From JACKPD01 sp034003145 (GTDB taxonomy: Bacteria > Spirochaetota > Spirochaetia > CADAEX01): DNA of 36,631 bases. Below, one piece after another: positions 23,499-31,090 of the stretch. The notes beneath the pieces are model-generated. The model made no database searches. It saw only the letters and a list, made by a program, of their open reading frames with translations, and was not told the DNA's origin. The stretch is from assembly GCA_034003145.1 (NCBI GenBank), contig JAVEZE010000004.1, positions 1-36,631 of the forward strand, written 5' to 3'. A program made the translations under genes and the position numbers. The first letter of the stretch is position 1; each line of letters opens with the position of its first letter.

Positions 23499-23984
23499 TT
23501 ATAATTTACCTGCTTTTTTCTTTCTGTTAATTGTTAGATTTGCAAGTTTAATCCCTTTTTTCAAAGATTTGAAATCTGTGCATTCGCATCTGTTTCCGGA
23601 AAGCGCCTCAAATATTTCATTATCGTTAAGCTCTGAATATTTTTGCAGAAGGTGGTGGATCACAAGTATTCTTCCCTGGTAGCAGTATCTGCATAGATTA
23701 CAGCCTGATGTTTTTAGGGATTTTCTGATTATTTCATAGTTTTCTGTATTTTCAAAACCTTCCAGTGTAACTACAGACCTGTTTTTTACGGTAAAAACCG
23801 GTATTACGCATGCAGGTACTGGTTCATCATCAAGAAGTACGGTGCACGAGCCGCATTCACCGTTATAGCAGCTTTCTTTTGTGGAAAGAAGTCCGAAATT
23901 ATCCCTTAGCACGCTTGAAAGGCGTGAATGGGGATTTACATCTATTTCAGCTTCGACGCTGTTAAGTATAAATCGTATAATCAT
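23499..23984 (-). CDS. 2Fe-2S subunit of a xanthine-dehydrogenase-like complex
   Basis: The 161-residue protein has both clusters of molybdenum hydroxylase small subunits. The plant-type cluster is Cys 39, 44, 47 and 59 (ESCYNGECGSC, later PAC). The second is Cys 98 and 101 with Cys 133 and 135 (LCRYCYQG, NRCECTDF). All eight ligands are present and an extra Cys 95 precedes the second set. The Gln that usually precedes the second cluster (QCGFC) is Leu here; that Gln lies near the molybdopterin in known structures. The subunit should carry electrons. The ATG overlaps the large-subunit stop by four bases (ATGA), with AGGT as ribosome site. Confidence 0.92.
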   Translation of the reverse strand: MIIRFILNSVEAEIDVNPHSRLSSVLRDNFGLLSTKESCYNGECGSCTVLLDDEPVPACVIPVFTVKNRSVVTLEGFENTENYEIIRKSLKTSGCNLCRYCYQGRILVIHHLLQKYSELNDNEIFEALSGNRCECTDFKSLKKGIKLANLTINRKKKAGKL

Positions 23985-26080
23985 TTTGACCTGTTTTTAT
24001 ATAAAATATCATGAATATTTTCAGGTGTTACAGGCATCCTGTCAATATCAACGCCCAATGCCTGAATAAGTGCGCTGTAATAAGCGCCTGCTATAAGCGA
24101 AAGCGGTAAGTCTCCAATTGAAATAGATTTATTTTTCTTCGTATTGTTGATGTATTCAGTATATATTGGAATATTTAAAAAATGGCGGATATTGTCGTTC
24201 TGGATAAGTCTGTTTTTATCTGTAGACATATTTTCTGCCCCTGAAATCCAGCTCAAGCTGTCAATAATGCCTGAATAAACTGTTTTATCAATTATTTCCT
24301 TGTGCATTATATGGCCGCAGTCAAAGCAGCAGGTTATTTTTTTGATCTCAATCTCATAGGTGTGATTATCGATAGAAAGTTCAACAACAGCAGATCCCCA
24401 GGCATAATCATCTTTACTCAGCTTGTTAAGCGATAGCGATGCGGTAATCTCAATGGGAAGGGGATTTCTGAATCTTTTTTTCTGTAAACTTTGGCATCCG
24501 TTTTTTAACAGTTCAGTAAACCCTGCGAGCCCTTTTGAAAAAGGATATGCGGCAGAAGGGGGTGCCAGGTCTGTTTGATGTGGCAATATAAAAATATTGT
24601 CTGTTGGTATACCAAGTATTTCCCCGGCTGTGTTTTTCCAGATATCATAATTATGTATTCCGTCAGGTACTGTGCTTGTGTAAATATTAAGGTATGATTT
24701 ACTGTCAAGAAGCAGCTTTAAAGATAATTTATCCTTGATCATTGATTTAAAAGGGATAGTATTGTTGAAAAAAGATAGCGCCAGTCCTATCCCTGATGAA
24801 TGTGTTTTTATGTTTTTATGTTTATTTAATCTAAGTAATTCAAAGGAAGCATATTTTCTCTCAAAATCAGAAGCTTTTGAAACATTCTCCAATATAGCTG
24901 ATGCGCTGTTCCTGTTTGAATTTATGCTTTTTATGTCATCTCCAGGAATGATAAAGAGACTGTTTTTCTTGATCGAATCAGAAAGAATATTTTCCTTCCT
25001 CCATGTAACAGGGCTGATCTTTTCCTGGCGGATTATGTTTGAGATATGTTTTTCAAGCGAAATCATTATCTGTGAAAAATTAATACCTGAAATAAACGAC
25101 ATCGGCGGTTTGCTTGTTTGTATTAACCGCAATTTCATGGTTATATCATTGCACTCATAAAGCCCTGAAGCCTGAATAAATGTTTTTTCAAACAACTCTT
25201 CGATGATCAGGGGATATGCCCCGGCATCAATATCAAGATTGATGTGCATTTTTAAAAGCTTGCCTTTTGATACCCAGGTTTTATGTGTTATGCGGAATGG
25301 ATGCTGCCTTGGCGTAAAGTTGTATGTTTCATATTTTGAAAGGATAAGTTTTACAGGTTTTCCTGTAATGTGCGCTGCAACAGCAGCCTGGGAAGAAATA
25401 AGGGAGGGGTACCAGATTCTCCCTTCAAGCGGTGTGCTTAAGGCAGTGATTATGACTTTTACGTTTTTCTGGCTGATATTCAACGCATCAGCGACACTTT
25501 TCCTGACATGTTCCGGCCATTGCGAGACTGTATAAATTGTTATTCCGTTTTTATCCGGCTGCGCAATCGCGCCGAATGGTTCGCAGTATCTTGAGTGGTA
25601 CTCGCTGCTGTGAAAATTATCTGTTACAGGAATAATTGCAGTATAAGATTCAAGTTCATCGTTAAACAGGGGATCTGAACTTCCGGAACCAAATGAAAAA
25701 AATTTCTGATAAACAATCTGGTTTTCTTCCAGCTTGTCTTTTTCAAACGAAAGAGGCGGTTTTGCCTTAATTCCCGGAATAATTCCATCAAGCGCTGTTT
25801 TGTGGTTTTCTTCGCTGTCGTAGACTATAATATAAAGAGGTTCTCCCCTGAAATTAATTTCATAATCAGCAAGAATTGGAATAGATGTACCAAAAAAGTT
25901 TATATTTTTTTTCCCTGGAATATCATTATTAGTTATAATCTTATACCCCTTGTCAGTTTCAGGGGGAAGTTTTACTGTCTGAAGTATTCCTTTATCAATA
26001 CCGGTTCTGTAAGTTACAGCATTTAGCATTCCCGGCATGTAATAATCATTAACAAAAAGCTGTTTATCTTTTAGAATCAA
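23981..26080 (-). CDS. Large subunit of a xanthine-dehydrogenase-like complex, with degenerate molybdopterin loops
   Basis: The 699-residue protein is somewhat short for the family. The a/b hammerhead is clear (IPGKKNINFFG, IPILADYEINFRGEPLYIIV, about 55-100), as are the first core motifs YCEPFGAIAQPDKNG (about 165-179) and TVSQWPEHVRKSVADALN. The loops that hold molybdopterin are altered. GGGFG-type is PLEGRIW (217-223). The R-G-x-G loop is FISGIN (329-334). The terminal G-x-G-E-P bearing the catalytic Glu is SIGDLP, with Asp at about 657. Normal catalysis on a molybdenum centre is therefore doubtful. The TTG start is supported by GGAGGA five bases upstream and lies 12 bases from the aminotransferase stop. 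Confidence 0.82.
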   Translation of the reverse strand: MILKDKQLFVNDYYMPGMLNAVTYRTGIDKGILQTVKLPPETDKGYKIITNNDIPGKKNINFFGTSIPILADYEINFRGEPLYIIVYDSEENHKTALDGIIPGIKAKPPLSFEKDKLEENQIVYQKFFSFGSGSSDPLFNDELESYTAIIPVTDNFHSSEYHSRYCEPFGAIAQPDKNGITIYTVSQWPEHVRKSVADALNISQKNVKVIITALSTPLEGRIWYPSLISSQAAVAAHITGKPVKLILSKYETYNFTPRQHPFRITHKTWVSKGKLLKMHINLDIDAGAYPLIIEELFEKTFIQASGLYECNDITMKLRLIQTSKPPMSFISGINFSQIMISLEKHISNIIRQEKISPVTWRKENILSDSIKKNSLFIIPGDDIKSINSNRNSASAILENVSKASDFERKYASFELLRLNKHKNIKTHSSGIGLALSFFNNTIPFKSMIKDKLSLKLLLDSKSYLNIYTSTVPDGIHNYDIWKNTAGEILGIPTDNIFILPHQTDLAPPSAAYPFSKGLAGFTELLKNGCQSLQKKRFRNPLPIEITASLSLNKLSKDDYAWGSAVVELSIDNHTYEIEIKKITCCFDCGHIMHKEIIDKTVYSGIIDSLSWISGAENMSTDKNRLIQNDNIRHFLNIPIYTEYINNTKKNKSISIGDLPLSLIAGAYYSALIQALGVDIDRMPVTPENIHDILYKNRSK

Positions 26081-26092
26081 GAAGATCCTCCG

Positions 26093-27274
26093 TTAACAGT
26101 AGTTTGCAGTTCCAATGTCAATAACACTACTGATTATCCGCTCTACCTGATAATCGTCAAGACCTGGATATATGGGAAGACTGAACGATGAAAGGTATTT
26201 TTTCATTGATCTTGGAAAATCATCCGGTTTAAGATTATATGCATTTTTGTAATAAGGCATTAGATGAAGCGGAATAAAATGAACTGAAGTGCTGATTCCT
26301 CTCTGCAATAATTTTTTTATAAACTCATCTCTTGTTATTTTCAGTTTTTTCTCATTTAGCCTGATAATGTATAAATGCCAGCAATGGCTTTTTGATGAGG
26401 GGGGAAGCGTAATAAAATCATAATCTGAAAAATCTCTGTTATACATTGCAGCTATTTCTGCCCTTCTAAGATTGAAAGCATCTGCTTTTTTTAGCTGCTG
26501 GATTCCTATGGCGCTTGCCATATCTGTAAGATTGTATTTAAACCCTGGAGTTTTCACCTCATAATACCAGTTATTGTCGTTGGATTTATTCCTGTCCCAT
26601 GAAGTTTTGTCAATGCCGTGAAGCCTCATTTTCCTCATATGCCGGGCTATCCTGTCGCTGCTTGTCACAACCATGCCGCCCTCACCGGTTGTAATTGTTT
26701 TTGTCGCGTAGAATGAGAATACACCTGCTTCCCCGTAAGTTCCGGCGTATTTTCCGTTATCACAGACCGGGAAGGCATGGGCTGCGTCTTCTACTACAGG
26801 GATATCATACCTGCGGGAAATATCCATGATCTCATCCATTCTGCACAGATGTCCCGCGATATGAACAGGCAAAATTGATGAGATTTTTTTTCCGCCGGTT
26901 TTTATGGAATTTTCAATCAATAAAGGATCAATATTGTAATCATCCTCTGTAATATCGACAAAGAGGGGGTGAAGATTAAGGTAGCGGATAACTTCTGCTG
27001 TTGCGGTGAATGTATACGGTGTGGTGATGACATAACTGTCCCGTTCCATGTCAAGCGAGTCAAGAACAAGATGAAGCCCTGCAGTTGCGGAATTTACAGA
27101 AACAGAATATGAGGCTCCTGTCCTGTCGCTGAAATCCTTCTCAAACTGTTCAGTAACTTTTCCTGTTGTAAGCCATTTACTCCTAAGTACTTTTATTACA
27201 GCATCTTCCTCCTCCTTTCCGATGGAAGGAAGGGCAAAAGGTATTTGATCATTTGTTTCAGTATTCTGGTTCAT
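26093..27274 (-). CDS. DegT/DnrJ/EryC1/StrS-family PLP-dependent sugar aminotransferase
   Basis: The 393-residue enzyme has the family marks: SKWLTTGKVTEQFE near the start, NSATAGLHLVLDSL, PYTFTATAEVI, VEDAAHA (Asp 163) and FSFYATKTITTGEGG (PLP Lys 192). It would transfer an amino group to a keto sugar nucleotide, the step after 4,6-dehydration. The preceding gene supplies such a dehydratase, so the two probably make a UDP-amino-deoxysugar for glycan or protein glycosylation. ATG at 27274 with AAAGG seven bases upstream is preferred to a TTG 15 bases earlier. It overlaps the upstream gene by 17 bases. Confidence 0.93.
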   Translation of the reverse strand: MNQNTETNDQIPFALPSIGKEEEDAVIKVLRSKWLTTGKVTEQFEKDFSDRTGASYSVSVNSATAGLHLVLDSLDMERDSYVITTPYTFTATAEVIRYLNLHPLFVDITEDDYNIDPLLIENSIKTGGKKISSILPVHIAGHLCRMDEIMDISRRYDIPVVEDAAHAFPVCDNGKYAGTYGEAGVFSFYATKTITTGEGGMVVTSSDRIARHMRKMRLHGIDKTSWDRNKSNDNNWYYEVKTPGFKYNLTDMASAIGIQQLKKADAFNLRRAEIAAMYNRDFSDYDFITLPPSSKSHCWHLYIIRLNEKKLKITRDEFIKKLLQRGISTSVHFIPLHLMPYYKNAYNLKPDDFPRSMKKYLSSFSLPIYPGLDDYQVERIISSVIDIGTANYC

Positions 27275-28724
27275 TTTCAGGCCTTTCAATTGTAGGTATG
27301 TATTTTTTTAGTATTTTCCGTAGCATGTGCCTGTTTCTGTATCTATTCGACACTCTACCTGTAAAGTAGCAGATAGGGTATAATTCAGAAAGCAGTTTAT
27401 CCAGTTTTTCCCCGAGATTGATTCTTTCAATCAAGATATTGACTCTCTGTGTTTCGGTCTGCTTGATTTTTTCATCATCCCGCCAAAGTTTTTCCATGAA
27501 TTTTTCACCCGGCCTTATCCCTGTATAGGTAATCTCTATATCAATATCCGGTTCAAGTCCATAGAATCTTATCATCTGTTCTGCGATATCTTTTATTAAA
27601 AGAGGATCGCCCATGTCAAGGATATATAGATTGCCTGATTTTCCAAAATCTGCAGTTTTCAGCACCAAAGAAACAGCTTCAGGTATTGTCATGAAAAATC
27701 TCATTATCTGCGGATGCGTTATTGTAAGAGGCCCGCCGCTTAGAATCTGCTCCCTGAAAAGGGGGAGGATGCTTCCCCTTGAGCCAAGAACATTTCCAAA
27801 TCTTACAACCATATAATCAGTATTTGTGTTTTTTTGCGATAAAACAATATCTTCGCAGATAAGCTTGGTTGCGCCGTATATGCCGATAGGTTCAACTGCC
27901 TTGTCTGTAGAGATAAGTATAAATTTACGAACGTTTGACCTGGCTGCCGCTTCTGTAAGATTTTTTGTTCCAAAAACATTGTTTTTTACAGCCTGTACAG
28001 GATTGACCTCCATCATTGGAACATGTTTGTATGCAGCGCAATGAAAAATAACATCAGCCTTTACCCTTTCAAGAAGAAAATGGGTAAAATCCCTGTCCTG
28101 CAGTTCTCCGATAATCGGTATAATTGTCGCTTTTTCCCCGACTCCTTCTTTCTGCAAAAGCCTTAGTTCTTTTTCTGTTTCATAAATGCTGTTTTCACCG
28201 TGTCCAAACAGGTAAAGCCTTGAAGCTCCGGCAGATAGAAGCTGACGCGCAAGTTCGCTGCCTATGCTCCCTCCTGCGCCTGTAATCAGTACTCTTGTGT
28301 CTCTCAGATACTCAAGTGTTTTTTTCAAGGGAATCACGACAGGGTTTCTTCCAAGTATATCAAGTGTTGATATTTCTCTTGCCTGTATAAGGTGCGCGCT
28401 CCCGTCAATAATCTGCGATATGCCAGGAAGTATAAGTATTCTCTTGAAATTCCCTTTCTGCAGAAGGGCGTAAATCTCCTTGATCCTTTTCCGCGATGCG
28501 CTTGGAATTGCGATCAGCGCTTCGTCTGCTTTATGCTTTTTTTGAATTTTTTGAATATCAGAGATAGGCCCTTCAATAATTATATTTTCAAATACTTTGC
28601 CAATTTTTTCCTTGTTGTCATCAACAAAGCATACAATATCACCAACAATCCCTTTTTTTTGTATCTCCTTGCAAAGAGATCTGCCTGCTTCACCTATTCC
28701 GATAATTGCAATCTTGTTTTTCAT
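27258..28724 (-). CDS. Nucleoside-diphosphate-sugar dehydratase/epimerase (CapD/FlaA1-like, soluble form)
   Basis: The 488-residue protein has an N-terminal Rossmann-like domain (about 1-125; IAIIGIGEAGRSL) as in the CapD/WbpM/PglF family, but it lacks their usual four N-terminal membrane helices. The catalytic SDR domain follows: LITGAGGSIGSELARQL (Gly loop 149-155), FHCAAYKHVPMMEVNP, ISTDKAVEPIGIYGATK and VRFGNVLGSRGS. The active site is Thr 273, Lys 275 and Tyr 283-x3-Lys 287; Tyr is kept, as in FlaA1, whereas WbpM-type enzymes have Met. It probably makes a UDP-4-keto-6-deoxy sugar from UDP-GlcNAc. It starts in an ATGA overlap with the NusG-like gene. Confidence 0.92.
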   Translation of the reverse strand: MKNKIAIIGIGEAGRSLCKEIQKKGIVGDIVCFVDDNKEKIGKVFENIIIEGPISDIQKIQKKHKADEALIAIPSASRKRIKEIYALLQKGNFKRILILPGISQIIDGSAHLIQAREISTLDILGRNPVVIPLKKTLEYLRDTRVLITGAGGSIGSELARQLLSAGASRLYLFGHGENSIYETEKELRLLQKEGVGEKATIIPIIGELQDRDFTHFLLERVKADVIFHCAAYKHVPMMEVNPVQAVKNNVFGTKNLTEAAARSNVRKFILISTDKAVEPIGIYGATKLICEDIVLSQKNTNTDYMVVRFGNVLGSRGSILPLFREQILSGGPLTITHPQIMRFFMTIPEAVSLVLKTADFGKSGNLYILDMGDPLLIKDIAEQMIRFYGLEPDIDIEITYTGIRPGEKFMEKLWRDDEKIKQTETQRVNILIERINLGEKLDKLLSELYPICYFTGRVSNRYRNRHMLRKILKKYIPTIERPENEPEY

Positions 28725-29257
28725 TTATTTTTTTCACTTGTATCAGGGTTATGTTCAAGTAATTCAAACCCGAAATCTATCATAAAAGAATCTTCGTAAA
28801 GCTTAAGTTTGATTTTAGCACGTTTTTTCCTTTTATCAACTTTAATAATATATCCTTCAAGTCCTTTCATAGGCCCGTCTGAAACCTTGATTTTGTCATC
28901 TGCGGTAAAAAAGACCCTGGAAATACCTGCTATTTCCCCTCCTGAGTGAAGCTTGAAAACAAGTTTTTTATCTTCAACCGGCAGGGGCCGTATATCAAGA
29001 TTATTTTCCAGAAAACGGATAAACCCGGGTAAACTTTTTATTTTTTTATAATTGTCATAGTTTATCACCTCTGTTTCAGCAAAGATGTAGCCGGGGAAAA
29101 TGGAAGAAACAGATTTTTTTCTTATCCCGTGTTTTTTGACAATCAATTCCTTCCTGAGCCAGAAAAAATTAATATTTTCCCGGAAAAAATGTTTTTCTGC
29201 TAATTTAAGAAAAAGCTCTTCTTTGCCTGTCAATACCTGTATTACGTAATACTCCAT
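28721..29257 (-). CDS. Specialised NusG paralogue (LoaP/RfaH/UpxY-like antiterminator)
   Basis: The 178-residue protein has an NGN domain (YYVIQVLTGKEELFLKLAEK, SIFPGYIFAET, KSLPGFIRFL) and a KOW domain (VSDGPMKGLEGYIIKVDKRK, LYEDSFMIDFGFELLE). It differs from a core NusG in being the head of a biosynthetic operon rather than next to secE/rplK. LoaP, RfaH and UpxY proteins ride on RNA polymerase and suppress termination in their own polysaccharide or biosynthetic operons. ATG at 29257 starts exactly where NusG homology begins. A TTG at 29356 is in frame and would add 33 unconserved residues; it falls on the predicted transcription start. Its end overlaps the dehydratase gene (ATGA). Confidence 0.87.
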   Translation of the reverse strand: MEYYVIQVLTGKEELFLKLAEKHFFRENINFFWLRKELIVKKHGIRKKSVSSIFPGYIFAETEVINYDNYKKIKSLPGFIRFLENNLDIRPLPVEDKKLVFKLHSGGEIAGISRVFFTADDKIKVSDGPMKGLEGYIIKVDKRKKRAKIKLKLYEDSFMIDFGFELLEHNPDTSEKNK

Positions 29258-29293
29258 CTGCTGCTGATTTGTCTCCGGGTTAATAAATAAATG

Positions 29294-29312
29294 GCAGTTA
29301 TCAGTTAACTGC
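29294..29312 (-). promoter_or_regulatory. Leader hairpin upstream of the NusG paralogue
   Basis: GCAGTTA and TAACTGC form a perfect 7-bp stem with a 5-base loop, lying between the predicted promoter and the ATG at 29257. Some LoaP-type NusG paralogues act on an RNA hairpin in the leader of the operon they control, so this is a candidate recruitment site. It is also short enough to be chance. Confidence 0.35.
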
Positions 29313-29361
29313 GAATATACCGGAAGGAATTTATCATTTACTGGTAATATCTTCAAGATTT

Positions 29362-29390
29362 ATTGTAATTCTTTAAATTTAACTTATCAA
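29362..29390 (-). promoter_or_regulatory. Sigma-70 promoter of the NusG-dehydratase-aminotransferase-Xdh operon
   Basis: On the minus strand TTGATA (29390-29385), exactly 17 bases and TACAAT (29367-29362) form a good promoter. Transcription would start near 29356-29355, giving about 100 bases of leader before the ATG at 29257. No other promoter or terminator is obvious down to 22659. Confidence 0.6.
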
Positions 29391-29432
29391 AATGTCTTTC
29401 TTTTTAGCCGATAATAATCGCAGGGTGTATAA

Positions 29433-29921
29433 ATGTTGAAAAAAACGATTTTTTTACTTATTCTGCTTAATTCCATGATTGTTTTGCACGCGGAAACAGT
29501 GTTTGTATATATTGATAAAGGTGATTTTATTATTGAAAAAAAAATAACTGAAGACAGCAGGACATGGATCAATAGTATTGAAAACGGTATTCTGGATACA
29601 TTGTTTGAAAACGGGCATATAGTTTTTTCAGGTAATTCCGGCGCTAATCAGATAAAAGATTTTGAAAAGCTTAACCAGCTCGCGAAATCAGGCGGCGCGA
29701 AAATACTTATTTCAACTGTACTAAACTTCAGCATCACAAACAGCGATGTTTTTACAACAACAGGTGAATATACAGTATATAATTTATTTACAGATGATAT
29801 AATTTATTCAGGTAAATATGATTTTAATGATATTTTTAAAAGCAGCGAATTCTATGTCGAGGAAAAATTATTCAGTATAGGGCAGTTTCTGGGCAATGAT
29901 GTGGTAAAACACTGCTTCTGA
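29433..29921 (+). CDS. Exported protein of unknown function
   Basis: The 162-residue protein has a clear signal peptide (about 1-20, ending LHA) followed by a compact alpha/beta sequence: ETVFVYIDKGDFIIEKK, ILDTLFENGHIVFSGNS, AKSGGAKILISTVLNFSI and EYTVYNLFTDDIIYSGKY. The layout resembles small periplasmic proteins that compute on an outer-membrane or surface partner, but I do not recognise a family. AGGG eight bases before the ATG is a fair ribosome site. It is the first gene of the plus-strand cluster with the RlpA/SPOR protein and ligA, and diverges from the NusG paralogue. Confidence 0.75.
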   Translation: MLKKTIFLLILLNSMIVLHAETVFVYIDKGDFIIEKKITEDSRTWINSIENGILDTLFENGHIVFSGNSGANQIKDFEKLNQLAKSGGAKILISTVLNFSITNSDVFTTTGEYTVYNLFTDDIIYSGKYDFNDIFKSSEFYVEEKLFSIGQFLGNDVVKHCF

Positions 29922-29983
29922 AATATATCATGATTTTGGGAAATAAGGTGATGCCAAAACAGGGGTTTAAACAGGAGTTTAAT

Positions 29984-31090
29984 ATGGATTATAAAAAAAT
30001 ACTTACAGCAATAATGCTTTCACTGATAACACTTTCTGTTGCTTTTGCTGAAACTGTGTGGGAAGGATCTGCTGCAATGAGCAGATACGGCGAATTCCCC
30101 GTAAACGGATTATACGGTGCATCAAATTCTTTTCCTGTAAACACAATCATTTCAGTCGAAAATCCAAAAAACAAAAAAACTATTGAAATTATTATAGTAA
30201 ATTCCTTAAGCGATAAAAATCTTTTTCTTCTTCTTTCAAAAGATGTCTCAGAATACCTTGATATAAAACAGGATGAGATTATCCCAGTCAAGGCAAAGAT
30301 TGTTAAGGAAGTAACGCTTCCGCGTATGTCAGAAAAAGTATCAAATACTGATCCTGACAACAATCCCTCATCTGCTGAAAGCCTGCTCCTGCCTGAAGAA
30401 AACAAGAGGGAAAGCGGAGTAGTTATATATGAAGAAGCGGAATTTCCTGAAATTGATTCTTTGCCTGATGCGGCAGAAGAGGGGGAAGGGAAAGCGGAAA
30501 CAGGATCAGATATCCCTGTTGTTGAGTATATAATTGCTGACAGCGATTTTTTGACTACAGATACTGAACCTGACGATATGACAGCTGAAGCTGATAAAGA
30601 AACAGATGAGACTGCTGAATTGTCTCCTTTGGAAAAAGAAAAGATTGATTATGAAAAAAAATATATTTTATCTCCCTCTTCCCCTAAACCTCCTGTTCCC
30701 AATGGTGCTGAAACTTTGGAAAGAACAGGTATAGAGGATAAAATAACTGCAGATACTGATAAAAAGCTGCTTCCTAAAACTACAGAGGGGGAGTTTGATG
30801 CTATTGCCAGAAAAACTTTTGAATCACCAGCTCCACTGAGCAATTCCGGTTATACAGAAAAGCTTGAAAAGAAACCTTATCTGCAGTTGGCTGCATTCAG
30901 CGATTATGAAGGGGCTAAACAGAAGTTTGAATCTGTAAATATTGATTACCCTGCTCTGATATATTATGATAGATCAACAGGGATCTACAGGCTTCTTGCA
31001 GGTCCTTTAAATAACGATGAAAAGGGTGCTGCGCTTTATAATCTGAGGAAAAAAGGCTTTAAAGACGCATTTATAAAACAGGGTGAGTAA
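29984..31090 (+). CDS. RlpA-like double-psi beta-barrel protein with C-terminal SPOR domain
   Basis: The 368-residue protein has a signal peptide (about 1-22, ending AFA) and an RlpA-type barrel (about 25-106: WEGSAAMSRYGEFPVNGLYG, NTIISVENPKNKKTIEIIIVN). A long acidic, low-complexity linker (about 110-290) leads to a SPOR domain (about 298-366: PYLQLAAFSDYEGAKQKF, GIYRLLAGPLNNDEKGAAL) that binds denuded septal glycan. RlpA enzymes cut such glycan strands. The Asp of the usual N-D-R-G-P motif is not evident here (VNSLSDKN), so lytic activity is uncertain. The start at 29984 is chosen because CAGGAG lies six bases upstream and the signal peptide begins there. It overlaps ligA by eight bases. 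Confidence 0.85.
   Translation: MDYKKILTAIMLSLITLSVAFAETVWEGSAAMSRYGEFPVNGLYGASNSFPVNTIISVENPKNKKTIEIIIVNSLSDKNLFLLLSKDVSEYLDIKQDEIIPVKAKIVKEVTLPRMSEKVSNTDPDNNPSSAESLLLPEENKRESGVVIYEEAEFPEIDSLPDAAEEGEGKAETGSDIPVVEYIIADSDFLTTDTEPDDMTAEADKETDETAELSPLEKEKIDYEKKYILSPSSPKPPVPNGAETLERTGIEDKITADTDKKLLPKTTEGEFDAIARKTFESPAPLSNSGYTEKLEKKPYLQLAAFSDYEGAKQKFESVNIDYPALIYYDRSTGIYRLLAGPLNNDEKGAALYNLRKKGFKDAFIKQGE

Noticed and set aside
29955..29983. Tandem 12-mer ACAGGGGTTTAA / ACAGGAGTTTAA
   Set aside because: It is real, but best explained as a duplicated ribosome-binding region before the RlpA-like gene; two copies are too few for a repeat array.
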